A stretch of 64,000 bases of DNA from Oenanthe sinensis (lineage: Eukaryota > Streptophyta > Magnoliopsida > Apiales > Apiaceae): NCBI GenBank assembly GCA_028671895.1, contig JAPMAC010000209.1, forward strand, positions 24,326,501 to 24,390,500, written 5' to 3'. The notes below the pieces were generated by a model. That model had not been told where the DNA came from. It saw only the letters and a list, made by a program, of their open reading frames with translations, and made no database searches. Below, piece after piece: positions 10,893 to 22,356 of this stretch. The position numbers were made by a program, and so were the translations under genes. The stretch's first letter is position 1, and every line of letters starts with the position of its first letter.

Positions 10893-12618
10893 ATGGCAAG
10901 AATGCGAAGTTCCACGAGCACCCTCCCATGAAAAGTTCCAAACCCCACTGTTGACACCGGAGACGTTCCTCTCACTATCACGCAAGAACAAGAAACTGTT
11001 ATTCAAACCCCTGTTGAGGACCCTGTAATAAGCTCTCGATGAGTAGGACCCTTGTGCGTCATCATCCATCCTTCAAATCTGGAGGTCTCAATTCATGGTT
11101 CAGTCCCTCCACTACAGGTAATTCCATCCCTCAGTACTATTTTTATTGCTCCTCCTTCATTGCAGGTCTCAACATCAGTGGTGCCCAATCCAGGTTATGG
11201 GCTTCCACCAAATTATGAACCCCCGTATGAGTAAGGACTGTTGACCCAATACGGCTCACGTCATAGAAACCGAGATTTCTCAGGTCCCTACTCCACTGAT
11301 GATGAATCATCGGATGAGGACGTTAACCCTAGGAGAAGGCAACCTAGCAAGGAGCCCCTTGAAAGGAGGAGTACCCATCCCTGAGGGCCTCAAAGTACTG
11401 ACTTCGTATTCCTTCAGGAAAGAATACGAGCTCATGAAGCTGAAGCCCAATAACTAAGGAAAGACCTGGTTAGGGCATTAGCAAGACGTCCACGCCCGAG
11501 AGCTGAAGGGGCTGGAGGATCAGCAAGGAATACGTCTGTGATAGACCTTGATGAGCCACCAACAAGAAGGCATGTCAGGTTAAGTCACGCTAGGACTGAT
11601 CCCCATGACCTGTTACCGCTTGAAAACTCCGATGATCCAGTACCTCCCTCTATAGAGGAGATTATGAATAAAAAAATCTCAAGAAAGGGAAGATGCCTAC
11701 AATCAAGGCCTACGACGGAACTGGAGACCCCTCAAATCACGTTCTTACTTTCACTAATGCACTGCTGTTGTAGCCGGTAAATGATGCCGTCAAGTGTAGG
11801 GCGTTCCCCCAAACTCTAAGTGGTATGGCTCAAAGATTGTTTAGCCGTCTACCCCCTAACTCTGTTGGGTCCTTTAAATATTTGAGCAGGGCTTTCATAG
11901 GTCAATTCATCAGTAGCAAAACTCATGAGAAGCTCAGCATTGTTGATGAATATGTATCAGGGAAAGAATGAGTCCTTGAGGGATTATATGAACAGATTCA
12001 CCAAAGAAACCTTGAAGGTCCCTTATTTGGACCAGAAGGTAGCTATGATAGCCCAACAACAAGGGACCTCGGATGAGAACTTTAAGAGGTCTTAGCTAAG
12101 AGGCCTCTAGAAAGTATGAATGAGCTTCAGGACAGAGCATAAAAGTATATCAAAGTTGAAGAGAGTATGAGGAAAGCCCAAGGGTTTCAAGCCTCTAAAC
12201 CCTACTCTAAGAAATGAGCAAGTGACACTGAGTATACGGTCGATACCAAATATGCAAAGAGTGACAATGCTGATGACTCCAAGAAGAAGGGTAAATCAAG
12301 GTTCACTGAGTATGCAAGGCTAAATACAGTCCGAAGTCAAATATTTATGGATATTGAGAAGGACAAGGACCTTCGATGGCCGAAGCCACTAAGGACTGAT
12401 CCTGAGAAAAGAAATAAGAATGCTTACTACCGGTTTCACAGAGATCTGGGACATGAAACTTATGATTGCCGTCAGTTAAAGGATGAGATTGAGTTTTTTA
12501 TCAAAAGAGAAAAGCTGAACAAATACACCAAGGATGGTGATAGAAACGATAGAGGTTACAACGATAAGCGAAGGGATTATGACCCCAAAAAAGGAAAAAC
12601 CAGCCCCATGGGCATGTG
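10893..12618 (+). pseudogene. gag: Gypsy Tat gag (decayed)
   Basis: The likely start is ATG 10,893, 30 bp inside the primer-binding site. The Pro-rich N-terminal part is interrupted by stops near 10,930, 11,040 and 11,232. The capsid domain shows YDGTGDP near 11,710, then CRAFPQTLSGMAQRLFSRLPP and SFKYLSRAFIGQF near 11,800-11,920, as in the retrotransposon gag family. The C-terminal zinc-binding region reads FHRDLGHETYDCRQLKDEIE (12,431-12,490), the usual Tat form. Multiple frameshifts and stops make it non-functional. Confidence 0.85.
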
Positions 12619-12749
12619 ACCAACATAATTTCAGGGTGGCCAATTGCTGCGGGTAACTCCCGAAATTCTAGAAAGGCTTATGCCCGAGAAGTAATGAGTA
12701 TCTTTGGATAAGCTCCTAAGATAGCAAGAACTGAGGTCTCTTTGGCCTT

Positions 12750-14763
12750 TGATGATTCTGACTTAGAAGGGGTGAAGTTCCCCCATGATGACCCCTTGGT
12801 GATCACCCCTATCATAGGGAATTCACCTGTAAAAAGAGTCTTGGTAGACAATGGGTCATTAATGGACATTTTTTTATGATGCTTTTACAAAAATGGGATA
12901 CAACGACTCTCAACTTACTCCTTCCAACATGCCCATCTATGCTTTCAATGGAGTGGAATCTCATATTGAGGGAATAATACAACTACCTATGACTATGGAC
13001 GAGGACCCTCGACAGTCAACAGAAATGCTGAATTTCCTGGTTATTAAGGCAAGCACTACCTATAATATGATCCTTGGAAGAGATGGGCTGCATACCTTCA
13101 AGGCTATAACTTCTACATATTATCTGAAGCTCAAGTTATCTACTAGGAATGGGGTAGGAGAAGAGAGAGGAGATCAAAGAATGGCCAAAAGTTGTTATGT
13201 GGCTGCTCTAAAACCCGATGGCACCGAGGGGTAGGTTCTGCCCATTGAAGACATGGATATCCGAGACCAGGAGGAAAGAAAGGGGAAACCTGTAAAAGAC
13301 CTAGAGCCCATCCCCCTAGATCCTCAAGATCCTAAGAAAATGACCTGTGTTAGGACTTCACTCCCCAAAGACCTGAAACAACAACTAATTAAGTTCTTGC
13401 AAGACAACAGTGAAGTATTCGCTTGGACATCCGCAAACATGCCAGTGATATACCCCAACCTTATTACACATTAGTTGAATGTAGATTCTAAGCGGGCATC
13501 CGGCAAACAGAAGAAGAGAAATTTTGCTCTTCAAAGGCAAGAAGCCATTAAACAAGAGGTGGAGAAGCTATTGGAAGAAGGATTTATTGAAGAAGTTCAA
13601 TTCCCTGAGTGGCTAGCAAACCCTGTGATGGTCAAAAAAGCCAATAGAAAGTGGAGGATGTGTGTGTACTTCACAGACTTGACTGATGCTTGTCAAAAGG
13701 ACTGTTTCTCCTTGCCAAGGATAGACACACTGATTGATGCCACAGCTGGGCATGGGATGCTTAGTTTCATGGATGGCTTCAGTGGCTATAACCAAATCAG
13801 AATGCACCCCAATGACATCCTTAAGGTATAATTCATAACTGACTTTGGTGTTTTCTGTTATCTCGTTATGGCTTTTGGACTAAAGAATGCATGAGCAACA
13901 TACCAAAGGCTTGTGAATAAAATTTTCAGGCACCTCATTGGTAAGACCATGGAGGTCTATGTTGATGACATGATTTTCAAAAGTCTAGACAAGGATGATC
14001 ACCTTGAGCACCTAAGGGAGGCATTTAAGGTTCTGAGAACCCACATAATGATGTTGAATCCAACCAAGTGTGCCATTGGTGTAGGCTCCAGAAAGTTTCT
14101 AGGCCTGATGGTCTCAAAGAGAGGCATTGAGGCCAATCCTGATAAGATTCAAGCTATCTTGGACATGGAGCCCCGTAAAAATATTAAGGATGTCCAGAAG
14201 ATCACCGGAAGGGTAACAACCCTAGGACGTTTCATATCCAAGTCTGGAAAAAAATGTTTATCATTCTTCAAGGCCCTCAAGAAGGTCAAAGATTTTGTGT
14301 GGAACGAAGAGAGCTAAGCGGCATTTGACGAATTAAACAAGTATATATCAGAGCCACCATTGCTCACCAAACCTAGCCCTGGAAAGGTTTATTTCTATAC
14401 TTGGATATTTCTAGCTCAGCTCTGAGTGTTGTTCTTGTAAGAGAGGATGTCAAGGTTTAGAACCCCATTTACTATGTTAGCAAAATTCTGCATGGTGCAG
14501 AGCTAACTTATTTAAAAATTGAAAAGTTTGCTTTAGTATTGATAATGGCTTCAAGAAAGATACACCCCTACTTTCAAGAACATATAATTGAAGTCTTGAC
14601 AGACCATCCCCTAAGAAATATACTGCATAGCCCCAAGGACAGTGAAAGGCTGATTAAATGGACAATTGAATTTAGAGAATTTGAGATCCACTACAAGCCT
14701 AAGACGGCCGTCAAGGCCCAAACTCTAGCTGACTTCATAGTTGAATGTACCATTCCCAACTAA
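12750..14763 (+). pseudogene. pol: Gypsy Tat protease, reverse transcriptase and RNase H (decayed)
   Basis: An aspartic protease-like segment has VDNGSLMDIF near 12,845, where family members usually have V-D-G/N-G-S-S. RT follows at 13,475-14,317: FIEEVQFPEWLANPVMVKK, the Y-F-T-D-L-T-D-A block (normally DFTDLN), MDGFSGYNQI, then YVDDMIFKS near 13,955. The first RNase H runs to 14,763 with VLTDHPLR, ILHSPKDSERLIKW and LADFIVE. Stops break it near 13,472, 13,830, 13,890, 14,315 and 14,425. RT precedes integrase, as in Ty3/gypsy. Confidence 0.9.
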
Positions 14764-14879
14764 GAAGTCAGGGGGCAAGAAGAGAAGGAAGAGAATGAAG
14801 AAAAAATAAAGAGTATTGGGTGATCTTTTTTTACGGAGCTTCAAAAAAACAACAACAAGTGAGCTGCTTTAGTTCTGCA

Positions 14880-16487
14880 AAGCCTTGAGGGCTTCATTAT
14901 GGAATATGCAATCAAGTTAGATTTTCCAACTACGAATAACGAGGCAGAGTACGAAGCTCTGATAACTGGACTCGATTTAGCCAGAGCCCTAAGGGTAAAG
15001 AATATAAAGGTTTATGGTGACTCAAGGCTCGTAATCTCCCAAGTGGATGGGGAGTTTGAAGTCCATGAAGAAACAATGATGAAGTATTTGAGAATTGTTA
15101 AGGCTCAGAGAACTCAATTTGAGAAATGTCACTTTGAGTACATCCCGAGAGAGGAGAATGTGAAGGCGGACGCCTTGTCTAAGTTTACTTCATCAAAAAT
15201 CGAGAATCATTCTGGCAGTATTTATTTTCAGGTCTTGAGGACCCCAAACATTGAGGCCAAGTTGATAGCACTGATTGGGCTTGAGACGTGTTGGATGGAT
15301 CCCATCAAACTTTACTTGGAGACGGGAAAGACACCTACTAATCCTATGGAGGCGCAAAAATTATCAGTGAGGGTCCTGAAGTATGCTCTTATTGAAGGGA
15401 TACTTTACAAGAAGTCATGTGTGATAACATACTTGAAGTGTCTAAGATACCATAAGGCTGAAGCTGCCCTAAGAGAAGTTCACGAAGGGGTGTGTGGCCA
15501 GCACCTAGGAAGCAAGGCACTTGCACATAAGATTGTAAGGTTAGGATTCTATTGGCCTGAAATGCTTAAAGATGCCAAAGCCTATGTTAAGAAGTGTGAT
15601 CGCTGCCAAAGGTTTGCACCCATTGTTAGGCAGCCCCCTGAGATGTTGACATCTATTAATTTACCAATTCCTTTTGCTATGTGGGGATGAATATTCTAGG
15701 CACGTTTCCTATGGCCAGTTCACAAAGAAAGTTCTTCATTATTGCAATTGACTACTTCACTAAGTGGATAGAAGCCAAGCCTTTGGCTAAAATTGATACA
15801 AAGAATGTGACACAATTTTTCTGGGAAAATGTCACATGCAGGTATAGATTATAAAAGATCCTAGTGACGGACAATGAGACTCATTTCAATAACAAAGAGT
15901 TTACTGAGTACTGTGGAAAGTACGACATTAAGTTACATTTTACTTCGGTAGCTCATCCTCAATCAAATGGACAAGTAGAGGTTGCCAACAGAATTATCCT
16001 GGATGGACTCAAAAAGAGAGTTGAACGCTCTCAAGGGACTTGGGTTGATGAATTATTCCCAACATGTGCGACACCATTTAAACTAACCTACGGGGTAGAA
16101 GTCATGGTGCCTTTTGAAATCACTCATGCCTCATAGAGGGTGTAGAAGTTCGAACCTGAAACGAATGAGAAAGGTATGAAACTTGCCCTAGATTTAATTG
16201 ATGAAGTGCGCGATGAAGATAATGCTTGAATTATTGAAAGACAGAAGAAAGCTTCATTTTACTATAACCTTATAGTCAAAGAAAGGTTCTTCCATGAAAG
16301 AGACTTAGTCCTGCGAAAGATTGAAGCCTTTGGAGCCGGTCCCAAGAGCAAACTAACCCCGAATTGGGAAGGACCTTATCAAGTCAAGGAAGACACTGGG
16401 CAAGGAGCATACAAACTACAGACCTTGGGAGGAGTTGAAATCCCAAGAAGCTAGAATGCTGCCAACTTGAAGATTTATCACTTTTGA
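14880..16487 (+). pseudogene. pol: Gypsy Tat second RNase H and integrase (decayed)
   Basis: A second, archaeal-type RNase H (14,899-15,200) shows TTNNEAEYEAL, YGDSRLVISQV and KADALSKF. Integrase follows with a zinc-binding region ending CDRCQRFAP near 15,600, a DYFTKWIEA block, then VTDNETHF and HPQSNGQVEVANR for the DDE core. The C-terminal part has NWEGPYQVKE and ends at TGA 16,487. Stops occur at 15,690, 15,853, 16,136 and 16,228. The tandem RNase H domains are diagnostic for the Tat lineage, where the first is thought to act as a connection-like domain. Confidence 0.9.
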
Positions 16488-16880
16488 TTGAAAACCTTGA
16501 GGCCTAATCACTTTAAATATTTACTTATTGATTTGTAAACCTTGGGGCTAGGCATGTTTAAGTTCGAGAACATGGTTCTTACTATTATATAAAAGGATTG
16601 TTTCCTATTATCTTTATTTTGATGACATTATAAGTTTTGATAAGCCTTTACAAGTCATGCAGATGTTTATTGTTTATATTTGAATTAAACATGAAAAACA
16701 AATAAAACCAAGATAGAATAAAAAACATAAAGTGCATAAATACAAAGGCTCGAAGACCAAGAGTTTATAAAAAGCCTTGTAAGGCTGAGATAAATAAAAA
16801 ATACAAAAATGAAAATCCTAAACTACTCGGCTCGGCACCCTCAGTATCTTCGGCCTCCTCACTCCCCAAAGATTATCTCA
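16488..16880. other. Spacer between gypsy pol and the antisense ORF
   Basis: About 390 bp of AT-rich DNA without a supported frame. It probably holds the 3' ends of both converging frames. Confidence 0.5.
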
Positions 16881-18797
16881 AATCACTAGATTCATCCTCC
16901 TCCGATGAGCTAGAAGCATAAGAACCCTCTGTAGCCGACTTCTAAGGAGTTACTTCATGAGTAACCTTCGTAGGCTCAACTCGGCGAGGTGAAGGTGAAG
17001 GAGCACCGGACTTTCTGATGTCGGGGCTACTCTCTCCGTTGGTGTCCTCCCCTTGTACATCAATCAAACGCCGTAGAGCGCCGGCTGATTGAGGACTTTT
17101 GAAGTCCACCTTCGGGTCAAACAACCCCGCATGCTCTGTTAACATAACCTTTAGAGCTTCGTTCCACCCAATGGTATAGTGGACAGGATAGATCATATCA
17201 TCGTTCTCTTTAATTAAATCCTAGTATTCCTTCGAACCCAAGTAGGTATCGATAATTGTATTTTTATCGGCCTGGAGTTCAACCACCTCCGTCTGAGCCT
17301 GCCTCAGGAGCTTGGCCAGTTCGGCCAACCTTTCTTCTAGGCCCTTATGCTTGGCCTCAGCAACAACCAATTCCTTCTTGTGCTTCCCGACGTGCATCTT
17401 CCACACATCAGCCTGATGAAGGGAGGCCTGGAAATAGGCGTTAGCCTAGAAAGCCAATAAATTAGGGTAAGTCCAAACACTAGAGTTTAATCAAAAGTAA
17501 AGAAAAAGTGATAAGTGTGAAAAACAATAAGTAGTGAGACTATGAAACTTACCGAAGCTAAGGTCTGTTCACCTGGGGCCTTGGTGCTCTCTTGATCGCG
17601 CCCCACCACGATCTCCTTGTAATCGCAACGAGTGATCGAATGAAGAGACCAATCCTTGGTGTGGTCTGTAGACTTTACCACCGTATCAGTTTTTCTAAAC
17701 CCCCAGTCGGGCTTGAAAGCCAGGGATTTTGGCCTCTTGATAGCCTCGCCGCCTTCACCAACAGTTACCCCTGTGCGGGGCTACAAAAACGCAGACAATT
17801 CCTTCGCCTGTTGAGGATCGTGCTTCAACTTAAGCCACTTCATGCGGCCATTTTCTTCCATTGGTGGAATGGTCCACTCGTTGATCTGAGAAGCCGCTGA
17901 AAAAGAAACACAAAACATTAGCAAACAACCAATAGAAAAGGCAAGAACAAAGGTTAGGTTAAATCAAATACCTTTGCTAGAAGCCCTCGAAAGGCGAACA
18001 GCCTTTAGCCGATGTCGTTAAGGAGAACCCAAGAAGCTTCCTTTGTTTCACCTTTAGTAAGCTCGACATAGGCAGCTTCTTTCGCCTCCGTGAGCACTAT
18101 GGTTTTAGCACTCCCGTCGGCCACCTTCGCAAAGGTAGACCTAAATAGGGTACCCCAATCTCCCTCTTTCCACTTCACTTGGACGAAGTTTTTTTCCAAT
18201 TGGGATTATTGTCAGAAATGGAAGAATTGTCGAAGACGTGGGGCATGTTGGACCTATGACCTATGTGAACCCAACCCAAAGACAGACTGGAAGAATTTTT
18301 GAATTGAAAAATCTTCCTAAATAAACCAACAGTCATTTTTATTTTCTTTTCAAGGCAAAGGACCATAAAATAGTGAATGATTCTCTACCCATTTGGGGCA
18401 ATTTGGCTAGGATAGATTTGCACATCTGCTAATAAAGTTGGGATGAAATAGTGCAAAGGGAACCTAAGCCCGACCAAAAGGGCATCTATGTAGACAAACA
18501 AATAGTTAGGTTTCCAGTGACATGTTCTGTCACCAGGCCCAACCATGAAAATGGAAAAACGGGGAGGAAAATTGAAAAGTTTTTTATACTGTTCTATCAG
18601 GTCAGTTTCAAAAAACTTGTTACTATGGCAATAAGAGTCAAGGTGGGATTGGCTAGGGTGTTCATCCCCCCATTAGTTGATCATATCAATCAAAGACATG
18701 TATGTAGCGTAAATAGAAATATGACGAAGGGGTTTACCTCTTTTGGCTGACCCCGCATTCATAGCAGCTAGTCTTGAAACTCTCTTGTCATCCATTT
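16881..18797 (-). pseudogene. Antisense accessory ORF of the gypsy Tat element (decayed)
   Basis: A coding relic on the strand opposite to gag-pol begins near ATG 18,797. Around 18,480-18,200 it shows GLRFPLHYFIPTLL, a SQIAPNG block and GLFRKIFQFK. This is the pattern of the plant 'putative gypsy type transposon' domain (Transposase_28-like). Downstream is an E/K/L-rich coiled coil (17,406-17,221) and an acidic C-terminal segment. Antisense ORFs at this position are known in Tat-lineage elements; their role is not established. Frameshifts and stops near 18,660, 18,395, 18,005 and 17,220 show it is inactive. It may have been an intron-containing or separately promoted gene, but no splice sites were called. 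Confidence 0.72.
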
Positions 18798-19390
18798 ACC
18801 TTGATCGAACTGCTAAAATTGCTAGAGAATCCTGAGAGCTGGATTTCAAAAAACCTAGAGAGCTCGAGGTATTGGAAAAAATTTGAGAGTGGAGAAATGA
18901 TAAGTGTGAAAAATGAACACCTTCATACCACCTATATATAGCTACACAACCAGTCACATGACCTTTCAATTACCCCTATGAACGGGCATTTCTAGGTCAC
19001 ATGACCATTGAGAAGTAAGGTAACTAGTGTAACTGGTGAAGGGGCTCAATTGTGAAAGCCCATGACTAAAGGCCCAAGGTTTGCAGTTGACAAAATAAAA
19101 TAAATAAAATAGAAATAGTATTCTAGATTCTCGTGGAACAATCTAGAAGATGGGCCAAGAAATTGGGTCAGACCCATTAACCCCAGAAGGCCCATGATTC
19201 AATTTTAAAAGGGCCATAATTTAAAAGCCTAGAAGTCCTGCAATTGAGTTCGAAGCCCTTGAAGGCCAATTATCGAAGGCCCAAATGTGTTAAAAGAAAA
19301 GCATAAGTTCTAACTAAAGCATATGTTGGGCTTAAATAAATTCCAAGCCCACAGGGCTCAATCCACTATAAGTTCCAGGGGAACAAAAAC
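18798..19390. other. Gypsy 3' untranslated spacer without genes
   Basis: No supported frame. It holds the presumed promoter side of the antisense ORF and scattered AGGCCCA/GGCCCA words. I see no recognisable regulatory element that I would defend. Confidence 0.45.
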
Positions 19391-20046
19391 TTCGACCTCA
19401 TTCCAGGTCGAAAACACATCAAGGTCGTGAGGCCCGGTAATAATCGATCTGAGTGAGGAATTTAAGGATAATTCGACCTCAATCCAAGTCGAAGAGAATT
19501 TAGTCATGTGACCAACTCACCAATCGACTTGGGTGACAAAATCAACGTTAAATCGACCTCAATCCAGGTCGAGAAGCATCAAGGTAATGAAGCCCAAAAT
19601 AAATTGATCTGGGTAACGAATTGAACGTTAAATCGACCTCAATCCCGGTCGAGAAGCATCAAGGTAATGAAGCCCAAAATAAATCGACCTGGGTGAGGAA
19701 TTATGGTCTAATTCGACTTCATTCCAAGTCGACAAAAATCAAAGGCAAATTGAGCCTATCGACCTCATTCTAGGTCAATAGAAATCAAAGGCATTAGAAC
19801 CCCATCAACCTCAATTCCATCGATCTGGATGAGGAATTGAGTTCTAATTCAACCTCATTTGAGGTCGATAGGAAATAAAGGATGAGCCCTATCGACTTTT
19901 ATTCCATCGACCTGGGTGGGGAATTGAGGTCTAGTTCGACCTCATTCCAGGTCGATGGAAACTCCAGTCTCGAGGACTGTTGACCTCAATCCCCATTTTG
20001 ATCTGGAGGGTAGAATGATGTCGAATTCGACCTCGTTCCAGGTCGA
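19391..20046 (+). repeat. Array of TCGACCT...AGGTCGA palindromes before the gypsy 3' LTR
   Basis: About eight imperfect palindromes with arms TCGACCT and AGGTCGA around a 6-nt loop, usually CATTCC or CAATCC, are spread over 650 bp. Half-sites ATCGACCTGGGTGAGG lie between them. Two neighbouring units are near-identical with an exact 80-bp period (19,552 to 19,632). Variable tandem repeats in the 3' untranslated region are known in Tat-lineage elements and can seed satellite DNA. The role in the element is unknown. Confidence 0.85.
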
Positions 20047-20281
20047 ATTGACCAGTAAAAAATCTTCCCATTTTTTAAGAAAAAATGGTATAAAAATTCT
20101 TATGAGACTTTAACTTTGTGAAAAAAAATCCTTACTAAAGGATTAGTTATAAAAGGCTCGGTCCCAAAATTAAAAGTGAAATTTATAAAATTTCATTAAG
20201 TTAGACAAATGAGTCCAATGCTCGATAAGCACGAAAAACCCCTGATAAAACTTTTACGAAAACTTATGAAGTTTTCCCAAA

Positions 20282-20294
20282 AGTTGGGGGCAAA
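20282..20294 (+). other. Polypurine tract of the gypsy element
   Basis: AGTTGGGGGCAAA lies directly before the 3' LTR. It is the expected primer for plus-strand synthesis. Confidence 0.8.
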
Positions 20295-20880
20295 TGCTAC
20301 GGGCAGAAAATAACCCTAAGTAAATAATAAATATAATATTTATTATTTCATTTATTTAACTTAGTGTAGTCCAAAGACTTGGACCCCTTGAAACAGACAA
20401 GGATTAATAAATCTAGGATCAACTGGATTTCTAAATTCAGCTTATAAGCTCTGTTAGAGCCCTAGGCCCATTAATCCCTTATTATTAATTAATTTCATAA
20501 TTAATTAATAAATGTTCAATTAAAGGTCTGAAGAGTCCAATGACACCCCTCATCTATGGAAGATTCTAAAAATCCTATCATGCAAGAGTCTAACGAGGAC
20601 TTTCATCCTTGGAAGGTTCTAACAACCTTAACTCTAGGAGACTTGGCCACCAAGTCTCCTAACTCTAATATGATTCCTAGATCCTCGTGCGTCTATATAA
20701 AGGTTCTAACCCCTCATTCTTAAAACTACATTTTTGGCTTGATTCTCAAACGCTCTTGAGATACGTAGGCAACTTATGATAATCTGGTTTAGTCATGAAA
20801 CGTAAGTGCAACCATTAAATCTCGAAAACTCTCACCACTCATTAATTACTATTAATTGCATCTGATTTTGATCTGTAACA
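20295..20880 (+). repeat. 3' LTR of the gypsy Tat element
   Basis: A 586-bp LTR begins TGCTACGGGCAG and ends CTGTAACA, followed by the target copy ATATT. A TATA-like TATATAAAGG occurs near 20,693. No second copy of this sequence exists in the window, so the 5' LTR is absent. Confidence 0.8.
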
Positions 20881-20885
20881 ATATT

Positions 20886-21468
20886 TAATTTATAAAAATA
20901 TTTAAAAAATATAAATAAATTTAATAAATATATTACGTTTAATAATTTATTATAATTATTATTATGTTAAAAAATGAGTAAAATTTAAGTTCAATTCAAA
21001 ATATTAATAATATAACATTCGAGGTAGTTTTTACATCTTTACAATTTTAAATATAAATATTTGATTTGAACTATTACGTGTTAAACAAGCAAAAACTAAT
21101 AATCTCACTTACTACTATAATATGTACAGATTATTTGTTAGTAATTTTGTAAAACAAGTATTGTATATCTCAAAATGAAAAAGAAGTTTAAGACAAATAA
21201 AAAATAGTTTTTCTTTAATAAATTTAATAATTATATTATATTTAGAAATTATAATTATTTTAACATTTTTATGATTAAGAATAGTTGTATTTATTTTTGA
21301 TATTAATAATTATTTAAAAAAAATGTTTAGTATAATATTAATAATTAAATAAATATATATATATAATAATTAAATATAATAATAGTTTTTTGAATTAATA
21401 AATAATTACTCTAGCAATGTAACATTGCTGGTGTTGGTTGAGAAATATTTGAAACCATGGTTCCGACC
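20886..21468. repeat. Right part of the MITE-like element split by the gypsy insertion
   Basis: A very AT-rich interior is followed at 21,400-21,468 by an arm matching 10,515-10,580 in inverted orientation (CTGGTGTTGGTTGAG, then CCATGG and TTCCGACC). A TA microsatellite borders it at 21,474-21,491. No coding capacity. Confidence 0.6.
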
Positions 21469-21514
21469 AAATGCATATATATATATATATGCAAATGTTC
21501 AAATATAAACTAAG

Positions 21515-22085
21515 TCAAACTTAAAAACTAGAAACTAATCTAAGACACATGTTCAATATAATTTAACAGACCTCTAAAAATACCCCCACACAATTAAAAT
21601 ACACACTCCCATATACAATCTCATATAATCCCATACATTTTTAATTTGATTTTTCCCGCCAATTGGTGAACCTTTTTTTCAAATCTAACTTCATCACATT
21701 TTTCTCTATCTCTCAATGATCAGTTTGCATACCATATATGCTATATTCTAGAGGCTTCTATTTTTCCGGCGACCTTTATATGTATTTATTTAACAAAACC
21801 AGTGACTTTAGTAATTTTATAATATAAATTAGTGACTTTTATTGAACAAATTTGTGATTTATCTAATATAAATTAATGATTGCATTTCGATCGGGTAACA
21901 AATATAATATAAATTTGATATTAATTTTGAAATCGTCGAAATATAGCACATATGGTATGCAAACTGATCGTTGGGAGATGGAGAAAAATGTGGTGAAGTA
22001 TAATTGGAAAAAAAGTTTACTAATTGACGGGAAAATCAAATTAAAAACAAAGGGGATAAGGTTAGTTTCTAGTTTCTAGTCAAAA
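21515..22085. mobile_element. Foldback (long inverted-repeat) element
   Basis: A left arm (about 21,525-21,755) and right arm (about 21,930-22,080) are inverted copies of each other. Matching landmarks are ACTAGAAACTAA against TTAGTTTCTAGT, TTTTTAATTTGATTTT against AAAATCAAATTAAAAA, and GATCAGTTTGCATACCATAT against ATATGGTATGCAAACTGATC. The left arm carries roughly 90 extra bp. The arms cover most of the element, leaving a ~175-bp centre, so a transcript could form a long hairpin. The small open frame here is a by-product of the arm. Confidence 0.75.
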
Positions 22086-22356
22086 TTGGTTTCTACTGGA
22101 ATAGCACTCTATATATACATCAGAAAAGTATTTTTTTTTAGGCAGCCATTAACCGGTTTCTAAGTCATGCCCTTCTAAAGTTGCTTTATAAAACCAATTT
22201 ACCAAAAGATGCCTATTATTTTATGAATATTTAACATTATTACTCATGTCATTTTAATTTGATTAAACATTATGAAGTTTTCTCATCTGCATAATATTAT
22301 GGAAGGAAAAGTAATTCTACATTATCACCCTTAGAGCATCTCCAAGAGGGTGTACC
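22086..22356. other. Short unannotated flank before element D
   Basis: About 270 bp of AT-rich DNA with no gene. It may be one of the few stretches of pre-insertion DNA left in the window. GTACC (22,352-22,356) would be the left target-site copy of element D. Confidence 0.4.

Larger units (their letters stand above)
10863..20880 (+). mobile_element. Ty3/gypsy retrotransposon, Tat lineage, lacking a 5' LTR
   Basis: The order is primer-binding site, gag, protease, RT, RNase H, a second RNase H, integrase, antisense ORF, palindrome array, purine tract, 3' LTR. RT before integrase marks Ty3/gypsy. The extra archaeal-type RNase H and an antisense ORF between pol and LTR are Tat-lineage features. 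The 5-bp sequence ATATT lies immediately outside both ends (10,858-10,862 and 20,881-20,885). The left end begins at the primer-binding site with no LTR before it. All coding parts are heavily mutated. Confidence 0.88.

Noticed and set aside
21876..22079. Small plus-strand open frame of 67 codons
   Set aside because: It lies in the right arm of the foldback element and has no independent coding evidence.
22330..22356. GAGCATCTCCAAGAGGG as a possible transposon terminus
   Set aside because: The word is common near plant transposon and gene flanks, but no matching second end or duplication was found here.
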